In this document: in pieces, positions 1 through 6,652 of the stretch
Numbering within the stretch: the first letter of the stretch is position 1
Layout: every line of letters begins with the position of its first letter
Source of the DNA: an uncultured Pseudorhodobacter sp.
Lineage (GTDB): Bacteria > Pseudomonadota > Alphaproteobacteria > Rhodobacterales > Rhodobacteraceae
Reading direction: 5' to 3'
Length of the DNA: 9,485 nucleotides
Assembly (NCBI GenBank): GCA_945952425.1
Contig: CAMFIX010000080.1
Span: 1 to 9,485 of the forward strand
The notes under the pieces: model-generated
What the model was told of the DNA's origin: nothing
The model's input: the letters and a program-made list of their open reading frames with translations, nothing else
Databases searched by the model: none
Program-made: the position numbers and the translations under genes

Positions 1-43
1 CGCCCTTGGGTCCGGGTTCGTTGATGCGGCTTTTAGAAAACAT
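1..43 (-). CDS. Bactofilin family protein, N-terminal fragment (cut by window edge)
   Basis: Only the first 14 codons are present. They begin at an ATG (complement of 41-43) and read MFSKSRINEPGPKG before the window ends. Bactofilins are small beta-helical polymer-forming cytoskeletal proteins that scaffold cell-wall enzymes at the inner membrane. The short polar N-terminal tail ending in a Pro/Gly-rich stretch fits the disordered tails that precede the bactofilin core, and I recognise the opening as typical of rhodobacterial bactofilins. The ATG lies inside the last codons of the M23 peptidase gene in another frame, giving an 11-base overlap and implying translational coupling. A possible Shine-Dalgarno AAGGG (complement of 53-57) sits 9 bases upstream. 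The identity rests on 14 residues plus the well-known bactofilin/M23 gene pairing. The beta-helix core lies outside the window. Confidence 0.6.
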   Translation of the reverse strand, partial: MFSKSRINEPGPKG

Positions 44-1367
44 CTCTCGCAGCCCTTATGAAGGTCATCGGATTGACGGCGGTCCCGCTGAGCCGGACCT
101 CGTAGTGAAGGTGAGTGCCGGTGGACCGGCCTGAATTGCCCATATCACCGATCTTTTCCCCGCGCGATACCTTTTGGCCCACCTGAACGCCGATCTCCGA
201 CAGATGGCCATAGCGGGTCTCGATCCCGAAGGCATGTTTGACCTTGATGAGCCGGCCATAGCCCGATTCCCAGCCCGCATAGGTCACGACCCCATCGGCC
301 GTGGCATAGACCGGATCGCCGTAATCGCCGGCAAGGTCTTGGCCCTCATGCATCTTCTCGCGCCCGTTGATCGGATCGTCGCGGGTGCCGAAGCCCGAGG
401 TAAAGCGGAAGGCGGTGTGGAGCGGCAGGCCCAAGGGCACCTTGAAGGCCGCCATGCGATAGGTGTTCAGCGTATCCAGCGAGGCCAGGATCGCATTGGC
501 CCGCGTCTCGTCCGGGCTGCCCGACAGGCCCATGGTCGACAGCTTGATCGGCACCAGCGGCCCGCCCTGTCCGGAATAGCCCGACTTCACCGCCGCGATC
601 AGATCGTCGGGGTTCAGCCCGGCCGAGCGGAACATCTTGTCCAGGGGCTCGACCGAGACGGTCAGCGCCTCTTCGAGCTTGCCGAAGATCACGGCATTGC
701 GCGCCTCGATCTCGGATTTCTGGCGGGCGACATCGGCGGTGCGGGCATCGGCCTTGGCGACCTCGGCCGCCATGCCGTCGCGGTCGCGGGCGGCATCGGT
801 CAGGGCGGTCGACATCAGGTCGACCGTGGTGGCAAGGTCTTCGGCCTGGGTCGCGGGATTGTGGGCGCCGGTCGCCGCCATGGCAAGCCGCGTCTGGGTG
901 GCATCGGCGCGGGCGGCGTCGCGTTCGCGAATCGTGCGGCGCAGGGTGTTCTGGATGACGTCGATCCCGGTCTCCAGCTCGCGCAGCCGGGTTTCCGAGG
1001 CCAGAAGCCGCTCCTGCATCGCCGAAACCTGCTGCAGGGCCAGGTTGAAGCGGCTCTGCGCGCCCACGGCCTCGGCCACGCGCAGATCGCGGTCCTGGCT
1101 CAAGGCCTCCAGCCGTTGCGCGAAGACCTCGGTCTGGTTGGCGACCTGGTCGCGGGTCGAGCCCGAACCCAGCATGTCCACCACCAGCAGCGCCGAGGCG
1201 ACCATCATCCAGCCCATGACCAGCACGCCCGCCACCAGCCCGGTGACCTGGGTCAGGGGCCGCAGCCGGACGAATCGCGTCGCACTGTCGGATTTCAGGA
1301 ACAGCCTCTGCTCGGGGAACCAGGGTTCCAGCGCAAGGTTGAGGCGGAAGGCAAGGCGGTTGAGCAA
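33..1367 (-). CDS. M23 family zinc metallopeptidase (peptidoglycan endopeptidase), membrane-anchored with coiled coil
   Basis: The protein has 444 residues from the chosen start. It opens with a short basic cytoplasmic tail and has one membrane segment at about 41-65. A long Ala/Arg/Glu-rich coiled-coil region (about 75-235) follows, then a C-terminal M23 (LytM-type) domain from about 320. All zinc and catalytic residues are visible: H340 and D344 in MHEGQD, H388 in YGHLS, and H419/H421 in GTHLHYEV. M23 enzymes of this layout cut peptide crosslinks in periplasmic peptidoglycan, so it is expected to be active rather than a degenerate LytM factor. Start choice: the frame has no upstream ATG. 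A TTG at 1367 has GGAA 6 bases upstream and places the basic tail directly before PEQRLFLKSD. A longer frame from TTG 1433 (466 residues) adds a Pro/Ala-rich tail with no visible Shine-Dalgarno. The downstream bactofilin overlaps its stop, matching the shape modules CcmA/Csd1 of Helicobacter and BacA/LmdC of alphaproteobacteria. Confidence 0.93.
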   Translation of the reverse strand: MLNRLAFRLNLALEPWFPEQRLFLKSDSATRFVRLRPLTQVTGLVAGVLVMGWMMVASALLVVDMLGSGSTRDQVANQTEVFAQRLEALSQDRDLRVAEAVGAQSRFNLALQQVSAMQERLLASETRLRELETGIDVIQNTLRRTIRERDAARADATQTRLAMAATGAHNPATQAEDLATTVDLMSTALTDAARDRDGMAAEVAKADARTADVARQKSEIEARNAVIFGKLEEALTVSVEPLDKMFRSAGLNPDDLIAAVKSGYSGQGGPLVPIKLSTMGLSGSPDETRANAILASLDTLNTYRMAAFKVPLGLPLHTAFRFTSGFGTRDDPINGREKMHEGQDLAGDYGDPVYATADGVVTYAGWESGYGRLIKVKHAFGIETRYGHLSEIGVQVGQKVSRGEKIGDMGNSGRSTGTHLHYEVRLSGTAVNPMTFIRAARDVF

Positions 1368-1509
1368 TTGGGGTTCCGGTGCAGGGGCCCTTTGGGGATG
1401 GCATTGGCTAGCCCCAGCGGCGGCGGCTGACAACGGTCGGGGCGCGCGGCCCCCCGCCGCCGTGCGGGTTTCCGCTGAACCGGGGGCAAAGACCCGCCTG
1501 CGGGGCGCC

Positions 1510-2319
1510 TCAGCCCTCGACCAGCGGCCAATAGAAATCGGGCGGCAGCCCGGCCTCGGCGCGCTTTTCCTCGTTGAAGGGTGGCTTCAGCGCGCCATGG
1601 AAATGCCGCCGCACCAGGTCGTGGAAGACCTCTTTCGGATCGCTGCCCGCGCGCCCGCACAGCCAGTTGAACCATTTGGAGCCATAGGCGACATGGGAGA
1701 CCTCCTCGCGGTAGATCATCTCCAGCACCTCGACCGCCCCCGCCTCGCCCGCCTTCTGGAACAAGGCGATCATGCCCGGCGTGACATCCAGCCCCCGCGC
1801 CTCCAGCACCATGGGCACGACGGCGAGCCGGGCCAGAAGGTCGCCCGTCGTATCTTCGGCCGCGCGCCACATCCCGGCATGGGCGGGCAGCGCGCCGTAA
1901 TGGCTGCCCATCGCCTCCAGGCAGGCGCAGACCGCCTGGAAATGCCGGCACTCGTCATCCGCCGCCCGCACCCAGTCGTCGTAAAAGCCCAAGGGCATCG
2001 GCTGATCGGCAAAGCGGACGATGACGTCCCAGTGCAGATCGACCGCGTTCAGCTCGATATGGGCGACGGCGTGGAGCATGGCCTGGCGTCCCGCCACGCT
2101 CCCGGGCTTGCGCTTGGGCACATCGCGCGGGTCCAGAAGCACCGGCGCCGCGGGCCGCGCGGGCTGGGCCGGAGGCTCTGCCCGCCCGATCGCCAAGGGC
2201 GCCCCCGCCGCCCGGGAGGCCAACCAGGCCGCCGCTTGCCGCCGCCCCAAAGCCACCTTGGCCGCGGCCTCGCCACAGGTCAAAACCTCGACCGCCATTT
2301 CCGCCAACGTGCTGGCCAT
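1510..2319 (-). CDS. DUF455 family ferritin-like di-iron protein
   Basis: The 269-residue protein has an N-terminal helical part (1-45), a Pro/Ala-rich linker (about 46-62) and a ferritin-like four-helix domain (about 78-245). Likely di-iron ligands follow the ferritin pattern: E89 in AHIEL, E123 and H126 in DDECRH, E173 in LEARG, and E206 and H209 in REEVSH. This arrangement matches DUF455/COG2833, a widespread family in the same structural superfamily as the tRNA hydroxylase MiaE and other di-iron oxidases. The substrate is not established, so oxidase or hydroxylase activity is inference from the fold. There is no signal peptide or membrane segment, so it should be cytoplasmic. The ATG has GAGGAG 8 bases upstream (complement of 2328-2333), which supports this start. 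It lies about 140 bases upstream of the M23 start on the same strand, and co-transcription is possible but not shown. A MiaE-type role is an alternative, but MiaE itself is a separate family. Confidence 0.88.
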   Translation of the reverse strand: MASTLAEMAVEVLTCGEAAAKVALGRRQAAAWLASRAAGAPLAIGRAEPPAQPARPAAPVLLDPRDVPKRKPGSVAGRQAMLHAVAHIELNAVDLHWDVIVRFADQPMPLGFYDDWVRAADDECRHFQAVCACLEAMGSHYGALPAHAGMWRAAEDTTGDLLARLAVVPMVLEARGLDVTPGMIALFQKAGEAGAVEVLEMIYREEVSHVAYGSKWFNWLCGRAGSDPKEVFHDLVRRHFHGALKPPFNEEKRAEAGLPPDFYWPLVEG

Positions 2320-2528
2320 GCCACCCGCTCCTCAAAACCTCACCGGCTATCGCATCCAAAACGCAACCCGGCAAGCACCGGGCTGCCAGTGCCACCCCCC
2401 GCAAACGGCGCGCAACCTCTCCGCCGCGCCCCTTGCGCCTTTCATACTGGCCCAAATATCCCACGGGGGTCCGGGGGTGTGAAACCCCCGGGGGTGCCGC
2501 AAAAGCCGCAGGCGAACGGCGGCGACCC
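2320..2528. other. Intergenic region between bcp and the DUF455 gene
   Basis: This 209-base gap between two minus-strand genes holds the strong G/C hairpin described separately and the DUF455 ribosome-binding site. It also has a short weak inverted repeat (CCGGG-type arms near 2367-2384) that I do not rate. The AT-richer stretch around 2441-2460 (contains cccaaatatc) next to the G/C hairpin is the typical look of a dispersed intergenic element in Rhodobacterales. I see no credible small ORF and no clear sigma70-type promoter for the DUF455 gene. Confidence 0.5.
2471..2491 (-). terminator. Strong G/C hairpin downstream of bcp, possible terminator or dispersed REP-like element
   Basis: The arms CCGGGGGT (2471-2478) and ACCCCCGG (2484-2491) pair perfectly over 8 bases around a 5-base loop (GTGAA). 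The hairpin lies 38 bases beyond the bcp stop in the direction of bcp transcription. No U-run follows on that strand, so it is not a textbook intrinsic terminator. Additional GGGGGT blocks flank it on both sides (2465-2470 and 2490-2495), allowing alternative pairings. From memory, similar G/C hairpins next to an AAATATCCC-like block recur between genes in Rhodobacteraceae. That suggests a repeat element that may also stop transcription or protect the mRNA 3' end. Confidence 0.5.
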
Positions 2529-3002
2529 TTACCCCTTCACCGCGGCCAGCACCTCCGCCGCATGGCCCTTCACCTTTTCCACGCGCCAGACTTGCTCCAC
2601 CGCCCCCTCCGCCCCGATCAGGAAGGTCGAGCGCAGAACCCCCACCGCGGGCTTGCCGAAGAAGATCTTGTCGCCATAGGCGCCCCAGTCTTCCATCACA
2701 TGGCCGTCCTTGTCCGACAGCAAGGCCATGCCCGTCCCCTGCTTGGCCGCGAATTTGCGGTGCTTTTCCACCCCATCCTTCGAAAGCCCCAACAGCACCA
2801 CGCCCGCCGCCTCGAATTCGGGCAAGAGCGCCTGGAAATCCATGATCTCGGTGGTGCAAGTCGGCGTCCCCGCCCCGCCATAGGTGAACAACACCACCCG
2901 CCGCCCGCGCAAGGACGAGAGGGTCAGCGGGCTGCCATCTTCGCGCGGCAGGGTGAAATCCGGGGCCATCTGGCCGGGGCTCGGCGGGGTCTTGGTCTCC
3001 AT
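2529..3002 (-). CDS. bcp: Peroxiredoxin, BCP/AhpC-TSA type, single cysteine
   Basis: The 157-residue protein is colinear with bacterioferritin comigratory protein/thiol peroxidase. The N-terminal part has APDFTLP (13-19). The peroxidatic site is TPTCTTE, with Cys49, Thr46 and a downstream Arg124 in LRSTFLI. The middle part has AAKQG and LLSDKDG, and the tail KVKGHAAEVLAAVK is typical of the family. These enzymes reduce hydrogen peroxide and organic hydroperoxides in the cytoplasm at the expense of thiols. Two features are unusual. The usual YPKDDTPGC block reads YGGAGTPTC, and the resolving cysteine found five residues after the peroxidatic one in E. coli BCP is Met54. Cys49 is the only cysteine in the protein, so it should work as a one-Cys enzyme needing an external thiol. 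The ATG at 3002 has AAGGAG 6 bases upstream (complement of 3009-3014). A longer open frame upstream lacks support. The gene diverges from the AsmA-like gene across 80 bases. Confidence 0.92.
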   Translation of the reverse strand: METKTPPSPGQMAPDFTLPREDGSPLTLSSLRGRRVVLFTYGGAGTPTCTTEIMDFQALLPEFEAAGVVLLGLSKDGVEKHRKFAAKQGTGMALLSDKDGHVMEDWGAYGDKIFFGKPAVGVLRSTFLIGAEGAVEQVWRVEKVKGHAAEVLAAVKG

Positions 3003-3082
3003 GGGCGGCTCCTTGCCTTGTTTTCGGCGGGAAGCCCCGCCTTTCCTTGGCGTTCTAGTTGCCTTGGTGCAAAGATAAAGGC
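3003..3082. promoter_or_regulatory. Divergent promoter region between bcp and the AsmA-like gene
   Basis: Eighty bases separate the two divergent start codons, so both promoters must lie here or extend into the neighbouring coding sequence. The visible elements are the bcp Shine-Dalgarno at 3009-3014, a perfect inverted repeat at 3026-3041 and an AT-richer stretch at 3071-3080. I could not identify a good sigma70 -35/-10 pair. TTGGCG at 3047-3052 with AAAGAT at 3071-3076 is only a weak match on the plus strand. Confidence 0.4.
3026..3041. repeat. Perfect inverted repeat GGCGGG-AAGC-CCCGCC
   Basis: Six-base arms (3026-3031 and 3036-3041) flank a 4-base loop. T-rich bases lie on both outer sides (TTTTC before, TTTCC after). 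It sits 24 bases upstream of the bcp ATG, in the divergent promoter region. It could be a hairpin in the bcp leader, an operator for a dimeric regulator, or a chance G/C palindrome in a GC-rich genome. The sequence alone does not decide. Confidence 0.3.
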
Positions 3083-6000
3083 ATGCCGGGAAAAATCGGT
3101 CCCGAAGCGGGGCCAGGGCAGAAGATCGGGTCAGGCGGCATGGCGGCGACAGAGGATAGCGAGACGACGGGCCCCGCCCCGGCCGAACCGCTGCTTTTGA
3201 CAGCCGCGCAGCAGGTTGCGCCCGAAGCCGTCCCCACACCAGACCGCCGCAAGGCCGAGCGGCGGCGCAAGACCACCGCCGTCCCGCAAGAGCGCAGGCG
3301 CCGCCAGCGGCGGCAGCGCTCGGGCATCGGGGCGCGGCTTCTCTTCCTCTTCCTCGTCGGCGCCATCGGCATGGGGCTTCTGGCGCTCAACGGGCGCACC
3401 ATTCCCCTGCCGGTCTGGGTCGTGGCCGAGATCGAAAAGCGGCTGAACGAGGCCATCGTCAAGGTCTTGCCGCAGAATGCCGCCTCGGTGGGCAGCCTGA
3501 CCCTCACCATCGGCACCGATTGGGTGCCGCAGCTCGACATCGAGGATCTGCGCCTCTTGCAGCCCCAGGGCCAGACGCTTCTGACCCTGCCCGAAAGTCA
3601 CCTGCGGCTCGATCCCGTCAGTTTGCTGCATGGGCTGATCCAGCCGCAAAGCCTGCGCATCGTCGGCGCCCGGCTGGCCATCCGCCGCGACAAGGACGGG
3701 CGCTTCGACCTCGACCTGCCCGAGGCGCAGACGCCGGGCCCGCGGCTGGAAAGCCCGGCCCAGGCCTTTGCCCTGCTGGACGCCGCCTTCGCCCAGCCCG
3801 CCTTCGCCCATCTGACCCGGATCGAGGCCGAGGCCTTGAGCCTGACCTTCACCGACCAGCGCATCGGCAAGACCTGGGAGGTCGGCGACGGTCGCCTCTC
3901 GCTGGACAACCGCGCCGACCAGCTCGCGGCGCAGCTGTCGATGACCCTGGTCGCGGGCGGCGCGACCCCGGCGCAGGCGGTGCTGACGGCAGTGGTGGGC
4001 AAGGGCCAGGCCACGGCGCGGCTTTCGGCCGAAGTGGCGCAGGTCTCGGCCCCCGACCTTGCCGCCTCGGCCCCGGCCCTTGCCTGGCTCGGCGTGCTGG
4101 ACGCGCCGATCTCGGGGCGGCTGGCGGCCACGATCGGCACCGAGGGCATCACGGCGCTGGAGGGCCGTCTCGACATCGGGGCAGGGGCCTTGCAGCCCAC
4201 GCCGGGCACCACCCCCATCGCTTTCGACCGGGCGAGCCTGGGCCTCGGCTACGACCCCGCGATGGGCCGCCTGCAGCTGACCGACCTTTCGCTGCAAAGC
4301 CGCACCCTGCGGCTGCAGGCCAAGGGCCAGGCCTATATGATCGACGCGGGCGGCCAGCGGGCAACCGGCGCCTTGTCGACGCGCATTCCGACGGCCTTCC
4401 TCGGCCAGCTGTCGATCACCGACCTGTCGGTCGACCCCGCAGGGCTCTTCGCCGCGCCGGTGCAGTTCAGCCAGGGCGCGCTGGATGTGCGGCTGAAGAT
4501 GGACCCGTTCACGCTGGACATCGGCCAGTTCACCCTGGCCGAGGCGGGCGATACGCTCAGCCTGACCGGCCGCGTCGCCGCCACCCCCAAGGGTTGGACC
4601 ACCGCCATCGACCTTGGTCTCAACCGCATCTCGCGCGACAGGCTTCTGGCGATCTGGCCCCTGCGGCTGGTCACCGGCACGCGCAACTGGGTGCAGGGCA
4701 ACATCCGCAATGCCCAGCTGAAGGATGTGAAAGCCGCCCTGCGCCTGGACCCGGGGCAAGAGCCGCGGGCCGAGATGTCCTGGTCCTTCTCGGATGCCGA
4801 GCTGCGCTTCATGCCCAAGATGCCGCCGGTCACCGGGGCGGATGGCTATTCGACGATCCAGGGCAAGACCTATACTCTGGTCGTCTCCAACGGCCAGATC
4901 ACCCCGCCGCAGGGGGGGGCGCTGGATGTCTCGGGCACAGTCTTTGCGGTGCCCGACATCACCCTGAAACCCGCCAATGCCGATGTGGGCCTGCGCCTGC
5001 GCGGGCCCCTGACGGCGGCGCTGTCGCTTTTGGACCAACCGCCCTTGGGCTATATCACCAAGGCGAACCAGCCGGTGGACCTCGGCACCGGGACGGCGGA
5101 CCTGTCGGCCCATATCGCCTTTCCGCTGAAGGCGCGCATCCTGGCCGAGGATATCGCGCTGGACGCCACCGCCACGGTGCGGGATTTCGTCTCTGACAAG
5201 GTCATCAAGGGCCACCGGGTCAGCGCGCCGCTCTTGACCGTCAAGGCCTCGACCCGGGCCTTGAGCATCGCGGGCAAGGGCCAGGTCGGCGCCGTGCCTT
5301 TCGACATGGTGCTGCGCCAGGAGATCCCCGCCATCCGCCTGACCCCCGCCCAGGCCGCGCTGCAAGACAATGTGCCCGGCGGCGTGCTGATCTTCCCCGA
5401 TCCGGTCACCCCGCCGCCCACGCGGATCACCGGCACCGTCACCCTCTCGCCCGAGGCGGTCAGCGAGTTTCGCCTCGGCCTGCCCAAGACCGCCGTGCAA
5501 GGCGCAGGGCCCGCCGATGTGGCGATCACCTTGGCCAAGGGTCAGCCGGGCAAGCTGACCCTCAGTTCGGACCTGACCGGCCTGACCCTCGCCATCCCCG
5601 AGCTTGGCTGGCGCAAGGGCGCCGCCACCAAGGGCGCGCTGCAGGCCGAGGTCACGCTGGGCACCGTGCCCCACCTTGACCGGCTGGCGCTCAGCGCCCC
5701 GGGGCTCTCGGCCGAGGGCGAGGTCGGGCTGCATGCCGATGGCGCCCTGGACGTGGCGCGGTTCTCGCGGGTGAAAATGGGCGGCTGGCTGGATGGCGCG
5801 GTGGAAATCCGCGGCCGCGGCGCCAAGCCCGTCGATTTCGCCGTGACCTCGGGCACGATCGACCTGCGCAAATTCCCCGATGGCGCGGGCGGCAAGGGGG
5901 CGGCGTCGAACCGGATCAGCGCCAGCCTCTCCAGCCTGCGCGTCACCGAAAGCATCCGCCTGGCGCCCTTCGCCGGCGATTTCACCCTGCTCGGCGGCTT

Positions 6001-6652
6001 CAACGGCACTTTTTCCGCCAAGGTCAACGGCGATGCGCCGGTGACGGGCACGGTGGTGCCCACGCGCTTCGGCCCGGCGGTGCGCATCGAATCGGGCGAC
6101 GCGGGGCAGGTGGCGCGGGCCGCGGGGCTTTTCGCCTCGGCCTATGGCGGCACGCTTACGATGAGCCTCGTGCCCCGCGATCTGCCCGGCACCTATGACG
6201 GCACGGCGCGGATCGACCATGTGCGGGTGAAATACGGCTCGTTCATGGCCGACCTTCTGTCGGCCATCTCGGTCGTGGGGCTTTTGGATCAGCTGAACGG
6301 CGACGGCATCGTCTTCGACAAGGCGGAAAGCGAGTTCCTGCTGACGCCCGATGTGGTGGATGTGCGCAAAGGCAGCGCCATCGGCCTTTCCATGGGCGTC
6401 TCGCTGGAGGGGCTTTACCACAGCGCCTCACAAAGCTTCGACATGCGCGGCGTGGTCTCGCCGCTTTACCTCTTGAACGGCATCGGTTCGATCCTGACGC
6501 GCAAGGGCGAGGGGCTCTTCGGCTTTGCCTACAAACTGCGCGGCACGGCGGCGGCGCCCGATGTCAGCGTGAACCCCCTGTCGATCCTGACGCCCGGCAT
6601 GTTCCGCGAGCTGTTCCGGGCGCCCGCTCCGACCGAAGGAAATGGCCAATGA
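3083..6652 (+). CDS. AsmA-like/DUF3971 (YhdP-type) envelope protein
   Basis: The 1189-residue protein has a polar, Arg-rich cytoplasmic N-terminus (basic cluster about 55-85). One membrane segment follows at about 82-102 (LLFLFLVGAIGMGLLALNG), and the rest is a long beta-rich periplasmic part. Residues 525-541 carry the DUF3971 signature (WP, then RNWVQGNI). The last 170 residues form an AsmA-like C-terminal region ending in PDVSVNPLSILTPGMFRELF. YhdP, TamB and AsmA relatives are inner-membrane-anchored proteins implicated in moving phospholipids to the outer membrane, and that role is inferred here from the family. Start choice: ATG 3083 is the first ATG in frame, but it has only AAAGG immediately before it. 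ATG 3140 and TTG 3059 remain possible, and the domain content is the same with each. The TGA overlaps the queA ATG by 4 bases. A run of eight G (4912-4919) lies inside the gene, and the frame stays open through it. Confidence 0.9.
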   Translation: MPGKIGPEAGPGQKIGSGGMAATEDSETTGPAPAEPLLLTAAQQVAPEAVPTPDRRKAERRRKTTAVPQERRRRQRRQRSGIGARLLFLFLVGAIGMGLLALNGRTIPLPVWVVAEIEKRLNEAIVKVLPQNAASVGSLTLTIGTDWVPQLDIEDLRLLQPQGQTLLTLPESHLRLDPVSLLHGLIQPQSLRIVGARLAIRRDKDGRFDLDLPEAQTPGPRLESPAQAFALLDAAFAQPAFAHLTRIEAEALSLTFTDQRIGKTWEVGDGRLSLDNRADQLAAQLSMTLVAGGATPAQAVLTAVVGKGQATARLSAEVAQVSAPDLAASAPALAWLGVLDAPISGRLAATIGTEGITALEGRLDIGAGALQPTPGTTPIAFDRASLGLGYDPAMGRLQLTDLSLQSRTLRLQAKGQAYMIDAGGQRATGALSTRIPTAFLGQLSITDLSVDPAGLFAAPVQFSQGALDVRLKMDPFTLDIGQFTLAEAGDTLSLTGRVAATPKGWTTAIDLGLNRISRDRLLAIWPLRLVTGTRNWVQGNIRNAQLKDVKAALRLDPGQEPRAEMSWSFSDAELRFMPKMPPVTGADGYSTIQGKTYTLVVSNGQITPPQGGALDVSGTVFAVPDITLKPANADVGLRLRGPLTAALSLLDQPPLGYITKANQPVDLGTGTADLSAHIAFPLKARILAEDIALDATATVRDFVSDKVIKGHRVSAPLLTVKASTRALSIAGKGQVGAVPFDMVLRQEIPAIRLTPAQAALQDNVPGGVLIFPDPVTPPPTRITGTVTLSPEAVSEFRLGLPKTAVQGAGPADVAITLAKGQPGKLTLSSDLTGLTLAIPELGWRKGAATKGALQAEVTLGTVPHLDRLALSAPGLSAEGEVGLHADGALDVARFSRVKMGGWLDGAVEIRGRGAKPVDFAVTSGTIDLRKFPDGAGGKGAASNRISASLSSLRVTESIRLAPFAGDFTLLGGFNGTFSAKVNGDAPVTGTVVPTRFGPAVRIESGDAGQVARAAGLFASAYGGTLTMSLVPRDLPGTYDGTARIDHVRVKYGSFMADLLSAISVVGLLDQLNGDGIVFDKAESEFLLTPDVVDVRKGSAIGLSMGVSLEGLYHSASQSFDMRGVVSPLYLLNGIGSILTRKGEGLFGFAYKLRGTAAAPDVSVNPLSILTPGMFRELFRAPAPTEGNGQ
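6636..6640 (+). promoter_or_regulatory. queA ribosome-binding site inside the AsmA-like gene
   Basis: AAGGA lies 8 bases before the queA ATG, within the last codons of the AsmA-like gene. With the ATGA overlap of stop and start it supports translational coupling and fixes the queA start at 6649. Confidence 0.7.

Noticed and set aside
174..1430. A 418-codon plus-strand open frame opposite the M23 gene
   Set aside because: The opposite frame has full M23 motifs. This one shows no domain and has shadow-type composition.
1464..1497. Inverted repeat GCGGGT/ACCCGC in the gap between the DUF455 and M23 genes
   Set aside because: Six-base arms with a 22-base loop and no U-run are expected by chance in GC-rich DNA.
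2367..2384. Short CCCGG/CCGGG hairpin upstream of the DUF455 gene
   Set aside because: The five-base stem is too weak to call a terminator or attenuator, and no leader peptide is visible.
637..2679. A 680-codon plus-strand open frame crossing the M23, DUF455 and bcp genes
   Set aside because: It spans several well-identified minus-strand genes, has low-complexity composition and no ribosome-binding site. It is a GC-bias shadow.
3520..5196. A 558-codon alternate frame inside the AsmA-like gene
   Set aside because: It is Pro/Arg/Gly-rich out-of-frame translation of a gene with clear DUF3971 and AsmA motifs in the main frame.
3131..6421. A 1096-codon open frame on the minus strand antisense to the AsmA-like gene
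   Set aside because: It is rich in Arg, Gly, Gln, His and Ala with no recognisable domain. It is explained by third-position G/C bias of the real gene keeping stops rare on the other strand.
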